A stretch of DNA of 64,000 nt from Odiellus spinosus (lineage: Eukaryota > Arthropoda > Arachnida > Opiliones > Phalangiidae), in NCBI GenBank assembly GCA_963920705.1, contig OY987229.1, positions 21,829,728 to 21,893,727 on the forward strand, written 5' to 3'. A program made the position numbers and the translations under genes. The notes under the pieces were generated by a model. That model was given only the letters and a program-made list of their open reading frames with translations. It searched no databases and was not told where the DNA came from. Positions 56,446-64,000 of the stretch are shown piece by piece. Each line of letters starts with the position of its first letter. Within the stretch, counting starts at the first letter, position 1.

Positions 56446-59400
56446 TACACCCCCTGTAAAAAATACACCCCCTGTAAAAAATACACCCCCGGTATAAATA
56501 CACCCCCGGTATAAATACACCCCCTGTAAAAATACACAACCTGTAAAAATACACAACCTGTAAAAATACACCCCCTGTAAAAATACACCCCCTGTAAAAA
56601 TACACCCCCTGTAAAAATACACCCCCTGTAAAAATACACCCCCTGTAAAAATACACCCCCTGTAAAAATACACCCCCTGTAAAAATACACCCCCTGTAAA
56701 AATACACCCCCTGTGAAAATACACCCCCTGTAAAAATACACCCCCTGTAAAAATACACCCCCTGTAAAAATACACCACCTGTAAAAATACACCCCCTGTA
56801 AAAATACACCCCTGTAAAAATACACCCCCTGTAAAAATACACCCCCTGTAAAAATACACCCCCTGTAAAAATACACCCCCTGTAAAAATACACCCCCTGT
56901 AAAAATACACCCCCTGTAAAAATACACCCCCTGTAAAAATACACCCCCTGTAAAAATACACCCCCTGTAAAAATACACCCCTTGTAAAAATACACCCCCT
57001 GTAAAAATACACCCCCTGTAAAAATACACCCCCTGTAAAAATACACCCCCTGTAAAAATACACCCCCTGTAAAAATACACCCCCTGTAAAAACACACCCC
57101 CCTGTAAAAATACACCCCCTGTAAAAATACACCCTCTGTAAAAATACACCCCCTGTAAAAATACACCCCTGTAAAAATACACCACTGTAAAAATACACCC
57201 CTGTAAAAATACACCCCCTGTAAAAATACACCCCCTGAAAAAATACACCCCTGAAGAAGTACACCCCCTGTAAAAATACACCCCCTGAAAAAATACACCC
57301 CCTGTAAAAAATACACCCCCTGTAAAAAACACCCCCTGTAAAAATACACCCCTTGAAAAAATACACCCCTTGAAAAAATACACCCCCTGTAAAAATACAC
57401 CCCCTGTAAAAATACACCCCCTGAAAAAATACACCCCCTGTAAAAATACACCCCCTGTAAAAATACACCCCCTGTAAAAATACACCCCCTGTAAAAATAC
57501 ACCCCTGTAAAAATACACCCCCTGTAAAAATACACCCCCTGTAAAAAATACACCCCCTGTAAAAAATACACCCCCTGTAAAAATACACCCCCTGTAAAAA
57601 ATACACCCCCTGTAAAAATACACCCCCTGTAAAAATACACCCCCTGTAAAAATACACCCCCTGTAAAAATACACCCCCTGTAAAAATACACCCCCTGTAA
57701 AAATACACCCCCTGTAAAAATACACCCCCTGTAAAAATACACCCCCTGTAAAAATACACCCCCTGTAAAAATACACCCCCTGTAAAAATACACCCCCCTG
57801 TAAAAATACACCCCCTGTAAAAATACACCCCCTGTAAAAATACACCCCCTGTAAAAATACACCCCCTGTAAAAATACACCCCCTGTAAAAATACACCACC
57901 TGTAAAAATACACCCCCTGTAAAAATACACCCCCTGTAAAAATACACCCCCTGTAAAAATACACCCCCTGTAAAAATACACCCCCTGTAAAAATACACCC
58001 CTGTAAAAATACACCCCCTGTAAAAATACACCCCCTGTAAAAATACACCCCCTGTAAAAATACACCCCCTGTAAAAATACACCCCCTGTAAAAATACACC
58101 CCCTGTAAAAAATACACCCCCTGTAAAAAATACACCCCCTGTAAAAAATACACCCCCTGTAAAAAATACACCCCCTTTAAAAATACACCCCCAGTAAAAA
58201 TACACCCCCTGTAAAAATACACCCCCTGTAAAAATACACCCCCTGTAAAAATACACCCCCTGTAAAAAATACACCCCCTGTAAAAAATACACCCCCTGTA
58301 AAAATACACCCCCTGTAAAAATACACCCTCTGTAAAAATACACCCCCTGTAAAAATACACCCCCTGTAAAAATACACCCCCTGTAAAAATACACCCCCTG
58401 TAAAAATACACCCCCTGTAAAAATACACCCCCTGTAAAAATACACCCCTGTAAAAATACACCCCCTGTAAAAATACACCCCCTGTAAAAATACACCCCTG
58501 TAAAAATACACCCCCTGTAAAAATACACCCCCTGTAAAAATACACCCCCTGTAAAAATACACCCCCTGTAAAAATACACCCCCTGTAAAAATACACCCCC
58601 TGTAAAAATACACCCCCTGTAAAAATACACCCCCTGTAAAAATACACCCCCTGTAAAAATACACCCCCTGTAAAAATGCACCCCCTGTAAAAATGCACCC
58701 CCTGTAAAAATACACCCCCTGTAAAAATACACCCCCTGTAAAAATACACCCCCTGTAAAAATACACCCCCTGTAAAAATACACCCCCTGTAAAAATACAC
58801 CCCCCTGTAAAAATACACCCTCTGTAAAAATACACCCCCTGTAAAAATACACCCCTGTAAAAATAGACCCCTGTAAAAATACACCCCCTGTAAAAATACA
58901 CCCCCTGTAAAAATACACCCCCTGAAAAAATACACCCCTGAAGAAATACACCCCCTGTAAAAATACACCCCCTGAAAAAATACACCCCCTGTAAAAAATA
59001 CACCCCCTGTAAAAAACACCCCCTGTAAAAATACACCCCTTGAAAAAAAACACCCCTTGAAAAAATACACCCCCTGTAAAAATACACCCCCTGTAAAAAT
59101 ACACCCCCTGAAAAAATACACCCCCTGTAAAAATACACCCCCTGTAAAAATACACCCCCTGTAAAAATACACCCCCTGTAAAAATACACCCCCTGTAAAA
59201 ATACACCCCCTGTAAAAAATACACCCCCTGTAAAAATACACCCCCTGTAAAAAATACACCCCCTGTAAAAATACACCCCCTGTAAAAATACACCCCCTGT
59301 AAAAATACACCCCCTGTAAAAATACACCCCCTGTAAAAATACACCCCCTGTAAAAATACACCCCCTGTAAAAATACACCCCCTGTAAAAATACACCCCCT

Positions 59401-62400
59401 GTAAAAATACACCCCCTGTAAAAATACACCCCCGGTAAAAATACACCCCCTGTAAAAATACACCCCCTGTAAAAATACACCCCCTGTAAAAATACACCCC
59501 CTGTAAAAATACACCCCTGTAAAAATACACCCCCTGTAAAAATACACCCCCTGTAAAAATACACCCCCTGTAAAAATACACCCCCTGTAAAAATACACCC
59601 CCTGTAAAAATACACCCCCTGTAAAAAATACACCCCCTGTAAAAAATACACCCCCTGTAAAAAATACACCCCCTGTAAAAAATACACCCCCTGTAAAAAA
59701 TACACCCCCTGTAAAAAATACACCCCCTGTAAAAATACACCCCCTGTAAAAATACACAATCTGTAAAAATACACAACCTGTAAAAATACACCCCCTGTAA
59801 AAATACACCCCCTGTAAAAATACACCCCCTGTAAAAATACACCCCCTGTAAAAATACACCCCCTGTAAAAATACACCCCCTGGAAAAATACACCCCCTGG
59901 AAAAATACACCCCCTGGAAAAATACACCCCCTGGAAAAATACACCCCCTGGAAAAATACACCCCCTGGAAAAATACACCCCCTGGAAAAATACACCCCCT
60001 GGAAAAATACACCCCCTGGAAAAATACACCCCCTGGAAAAATACACCCCCTGGAAAAATACACCCCCTGTAAAAATACACCCCCTGTAAAAATACACCCC
60101 CTGTAAAAATACTTCCCCTGTAAAAATACACCCCCTGTAAAAATTCACCCCCTGTAAAAATACACCCCCTGTAAAAATACACCCCCTGTAAAAATACACC
60201 CCCTGTAAAAATACACCCCCTGTAAAAATACACCCCCTGTAAAAATACACCCCCTGTAAAATACACCCCCTGTAAAAATACACCCCCTGTAAAAATACAC
60301 CCCCTGTAAAAATACACCCCCTGGAAAAATACACCCCCTGGAAAAATACACCCCTGTAAAAATACACCCCCTGTAAAAATACACCCCCTGTAAAAATACA
60401 CCCACTGTAAAAATACACCCCTGTAAAAATACACAACCTGTAAAAATACACCCCCTGTAAAAATATACCCCCTGTAAAAATATACCCCCTGTAAAAATAC
60501 ACCCCCTGTAAAAATACACCCCCTGTAAAAATACACCCCCTGTAAAAATACACCCCCTGTAAAAATACACCCCTGTAAAAATACACAACCTGTAAAAATA
60601 CACCCCTGTAAAAATACACCCCCTGTAAAAATATACCCCCTGTAAAAATATACCCCCTGGAAAAATACACCCCCTGGAAAAATACACCCCTGTAAAAATA
60701 CACCCCCTGTAAAAATACACCCCCTGTAAAAATACACCCCTGTAAAAATACACAACCTGTAAAAATACACCCCTGTAAAAATACACCCCCTGAAAAAATA
60801 TACCCCCTGTAAAAATATACCCCCTGTAAAAATATACCCCCTGTAAAAATACACCCCCTGTAAAAATACACCCCCTGTAAAAATACACCCCCTGTAAAAA
60901 TACACCCCCTGTAAAAATACACCCACTGTAAAAATACACCCCTGTAAAAATACACAACCTGTAAAAATACACCCCCTGTAAAAATATACCCCCTGTAAAA
61001 ATATACCCCCTGTAAAAATACACCCCCTGTAAAAATACACCCCCTGTAAAAATACACCCCCTGTAAAAATACACCCCCTGTAAAAATACACCCCTGTAAA
61101 AATACACAACCTGTAAAAATACACCCCTGTAAAAATACACCCCCTGTAAAAATATACCCCCTGTAAAAATATACCCCCTGGAAAAATACACCCCCTGGAA
61201 AAATACACCCCTGTAAAAATACACCCCCTGTAAAAATACACCCCCTGTAAAAATACACCCCTGTAAAAATACACAACCTGTAAAAATACACCCCTGTAAA
61301 AATACACCCCCTGAAAAAATATACCCCCTGTAAAAATATACCCCCTGTAAAAATATACCCCCTGTAAAAATACACCCCCTGTAAAAATACACCCCCTGTA
61401 AAAATACACCCCCTGTAAAAATACACCCCCTGTAAAAATACACCCTCTGTAAAAATACACCCCCCCTGTAAAAATACACCCCCTGTAAAAATACACCCCC
61501 TGTAAAAATACACCCCCTGTAAAAATACACCCCCTGTAAAAATACACCCCCTGTAAAAATACACCCCCTGAAAAACACACCCCCTGTAAAAATACACCCC
61601 TTGTAAAAATACACCCCCTGTAAAAATACACCCCCTGTAAAAATACACAACCTGTAAAAATACACCCCCTGTAAAAATACACCCCCTGTAAAAATACACC
61701 CCCTGTAAAAATACACCCCTTGAAAAAATACACCCCCTGTAAAAATCCACCCCTTGTAAAAATCCACCTCCTGTAAAAATCCACCTCCTGTAAAAATCAA
61801 CCCCCTGTAAAAATACACCCCCTGAAAAAATACACCCCCTGAAAAAATCCACCCCCTGAAAAAATCCACCCCCTGAAAAAATACACCCCCTGAAAAAATA
61901 CACCCCCTGAAAAAATACACCCCCTGTAAAAATACACCCCCTGTAAAAATACACCCCCTGTAAAAATACACCCCCTGAAAAAATACACCCCCTGAAAAAA
62001 TACACCCCCTGTAAAAAATACACCCCCTGTAAAAAATACACCCCCTGTAAAAATACACCCCCTGTAAAAATACACCCCCTGTAAAAATACACCCCCTGTA
62101 AAAAAACACCCCTTGTAAAAATACACCCCCTGTAAAAATACACCCCCTGTAAAAATACACCCCCTGTAAAAATACACCCCCTGTAAAAATACACCCCCTG
62201 TAAAAATACACCCCCTGTAAAAATACACCCCCTGTATAAATACACCCCCTGTAGAAATACACCCCCTGTAAAAATACACCCCCTGTAAAAATACACCCCC
62301 TGTAAAAATACACCCCCCTGTAAAAATACACCCCCTGTAAAAATACACCCCCTGTAAAAATACACCCCCTGTAAAAATACACCCCCTGTAAAAATACACC

Positions 62401-63490
62401 CCCTGTAAAAATACACCCCCTGTAAAAATACACCCCCTGTAAAAGTACACCCCCTGTAAAAGTACACCCCCTGTAAAAATACACCCCTTGTAAAAATACA
62501 CCCCCTGTAAAAGTACACCCCCAGTAAAAATACACCCCCTGTAAAAATACACCCCCTGTAAAAATACACCCCCTGTAAAAATACACCCCCTGTAAAAATA
62601 CACCCCCTGTAAAAATACACCCCCTGTAAAAATACACCCCCTGTAAAAATACACCACCTGTAAAAATACACCCCCTGTAAAAATACACCCCCTGTAAAAA
62701 TACACCCCCTGTAAAAATACACCCCCTGTAAAAATACACCGCCTGTAAAAATACACCCCCTGTAAAAATACACCCCCTGTAAAAATACACCCCCTGTAAA
62801 AATACACCCCCTGTAAAAATACACCCCCTGTAAAAATACACCCCCTGTAAAAATACACCCCCTGTAAAAATACACCCCCTGTAAAAATACACCCCCTGTA
62901 AAAATACACCCCCTGTAAAAATACACCCCCTGTAAAAGTACACCCCCTGTAAAAGTACACCCCCTGTAAAAATACACCCCTTGTAAAAGTACACCCCCTG
63001 TAAAAATACACCCCCTGTAAAAATACACCCCCTGTAAAAATACACCCCCTGTAAAAATACACCCCCTGTAAAAATACACCCCCTGTAAAAATACACCCCC
63101 TGTAAAAATACACCCCCTGGAAAAATACACCCCCTGTAAAAATACACCCCCTGTAAAAATACTTCCCCTGTAAAAATACACCCCCTGTAAAAATACACCC
63201 CCTGTAAAAATACACCCCCTGAAAAAATACACCCCCTGTAAAAATACACCCCCTGTAAAAATACACCCCCTGTAAAAATACACCCCCTGTAAAAATACAC
63301 CCCCTGTATAAATACACCCCTGTATAAATACACCCCTGTATAAATACACCCCCTGTATAAATACACCCCCTGTATAAATACACCCCCTGTAAAAATACAC
63401 CCCCTGTAAAAATACACCCCCTGTAAAAATACACCCCCTGTAAAAATACACCCCCTGTAAAAATACACCCCCTGTAAAAATACACCCCCT
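56446..63490 (-). repeat. 17-bp satellite, right arm (G-rich strand on -)
   Basis: About 7.0 kb of the same unit in reverse complement (TACACCCCCTGTAAAAA), roughly 410 copies. A ~1,690-bp higher-order repeat is marked by CACCCCTGAAGAA at ~57,246 and ~58,932 and by CACCCCTTGAAAAA pairs after each. A ~520-bp higher-order repeat between ~60,430 and ~61,470 is marked by ACACAACCTG and TATACCCCC variants. CCTGG (CCAG subtype) units cluster at 59,880-60,060. Open frames of up to 2,336 codons on the - strand are by-products of the stop-free unit. It ends at CACCCCCT/AGAAAATGG. Confidence 0.97.
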
Positions 63491-63960
63491 AGAAAATGGA
63501 GATTTGGAAAATGGAGATTTGGAAAATGGAGATTTGGAAAATGGAGATTTGGAAAATTGAGATTTGGAAAATTGAGATTTGGAAAATTGAGATTTGGAAA
63601 ATTGAGATTGGGAAAATTGAGATTGGGAAAATTGAGATTGGGAAAATTGAGATTGGGAAAATTGAGATTGGGAAAATTGAGATTGGGAAAATTGAGATTG
63701 GGAAAATTGAGATTGGGAAAATTGAGATTGGGAAAATTGAGATTGGGAAAATTGAGATTGGGAAAATTGAGATTGGGAAAATTGAGATTGGGAAAATTGA
63801 GATTGGAAAAATTGAGATTGGGAAAATTGAGATTTGGAAAATTGAGATTTGGAAAATTGAGATTTGGAAAATTGAGATTTGAAAAATTGAGATTTGAAAA
63901 ACTGAGATTGGGAAAATTGAGATTTGGAAAATTAAGATTGGGAAAATTGAGATTTGGAAA
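63491..63960. repeat. 15-bp satellite, right flank
   Basis: AAAATTGAGATTGGG and AAAATTGAGATTTGG units, about 31 copies, reverse complement of the block at 48,501-48,655. The first few units read AAAATGGAG. Confidence 0.92.
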
Positions 63961-64000
63961 ATTGAGATTTTTGAGATTTGGAAAATTGAGATTTTTGAGA
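63961..64000. repeat. 24-bp satellite, right flank (runs off the window)
   Basis: GAGATTTTTGAGATTTGG begins here, the reverse complement of the 24-bp unit at 47,773-48,500. Only about two units are visible before the window ends. Confidence 0.8.

Noticed and set aside
56400-56500. Strand switch as a simple sequencing or assembly fold-back
   Set aside because: The arms are not mirror images at equal distance: marker units match in order but at different spacing, and ~290 bp next to the switch has no counterpart. Assembly error of another type cannot be excluded without reads.
48662-63485. Open frames of 391 to 2,336 codons encoding repeats such as VYFYRGCIFTGGVFLQG
   Set aside because: The 17-bp unit has no stop trinucleotide on one strand, so every frame is open. 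Indels not divisible by three are frequent and tolerated, all frames look alike, and the open strand changes with the inversion. There is no other coding sign.

Overview
The window looks like nuclear DNA of a protostome animal, most likely an arthropod. It is AT-rich, with short introns flanked by GT/AG, a CYP3-clan cytochrome P450, C2H2 zinc-finger genes without a KRAB box, and a tandem array of divergent ionotropic receptors, a protostome-specific chemoreceptor family. I cannot name the species or order.

Layout. 0-4 kb: the 3' end of one C2H2 zinc-finger gene and a complete 16-finger tandem paralogue, both on the + strand. 4-7 kb: gene-free, with degenerate repeats and one MITE. 6.9-8.6 kb: a two-exon CYP3-clan P450 on the - strand. 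9.5-10.8 kb: a two-exon gene for a small secreted protein of unknown function on the - strand. 12.2-47.1 kb: seven consecutive ionotropic receptor genes (here IR-A to IR-G), all on the - strand with the same seven-exon layout and conserved intron phases. IR-A to IR-F are intact at 418-420 aa. They start directly at the ligand-binding S1 lobe, with no signal peptide or amino-terminal domain. IR-G has only its last four exons; its first three should lie just upstream, where satellite DNA begins. The introns and spacers are full of non-autonomous elements, including seven copies in the window of one ~338-bp MITE with 7-bp target duplications.

47.1-64 kb: no genes. An ordered set of satellites leads to about 14.8 kb of a 17-bp satellite (TTTTTACAGGGGGTGTA) that switches strand at 56,445/56,446. 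Leaving that point in either direction one meets the 17-bp array, then a 15-bp satellite, then a 24-bp satellite, in mirror image. Rare variant units also occur in the same mirrored order in both arms but at different spacings. The structure is therefore a very large, diverged inverted repeat, not an exact fold-back. The very long open frames in this block only reflect that the unit contains no stop codon.

The coherent biology is an expanding receptor cluster, with IR-B, IR-C and IR-D the most similar members, whose 5'-most member in the window runs into a large inverted satellite block. All exon limits were derived by hand from splice signals and reading frame; no homology search was run.
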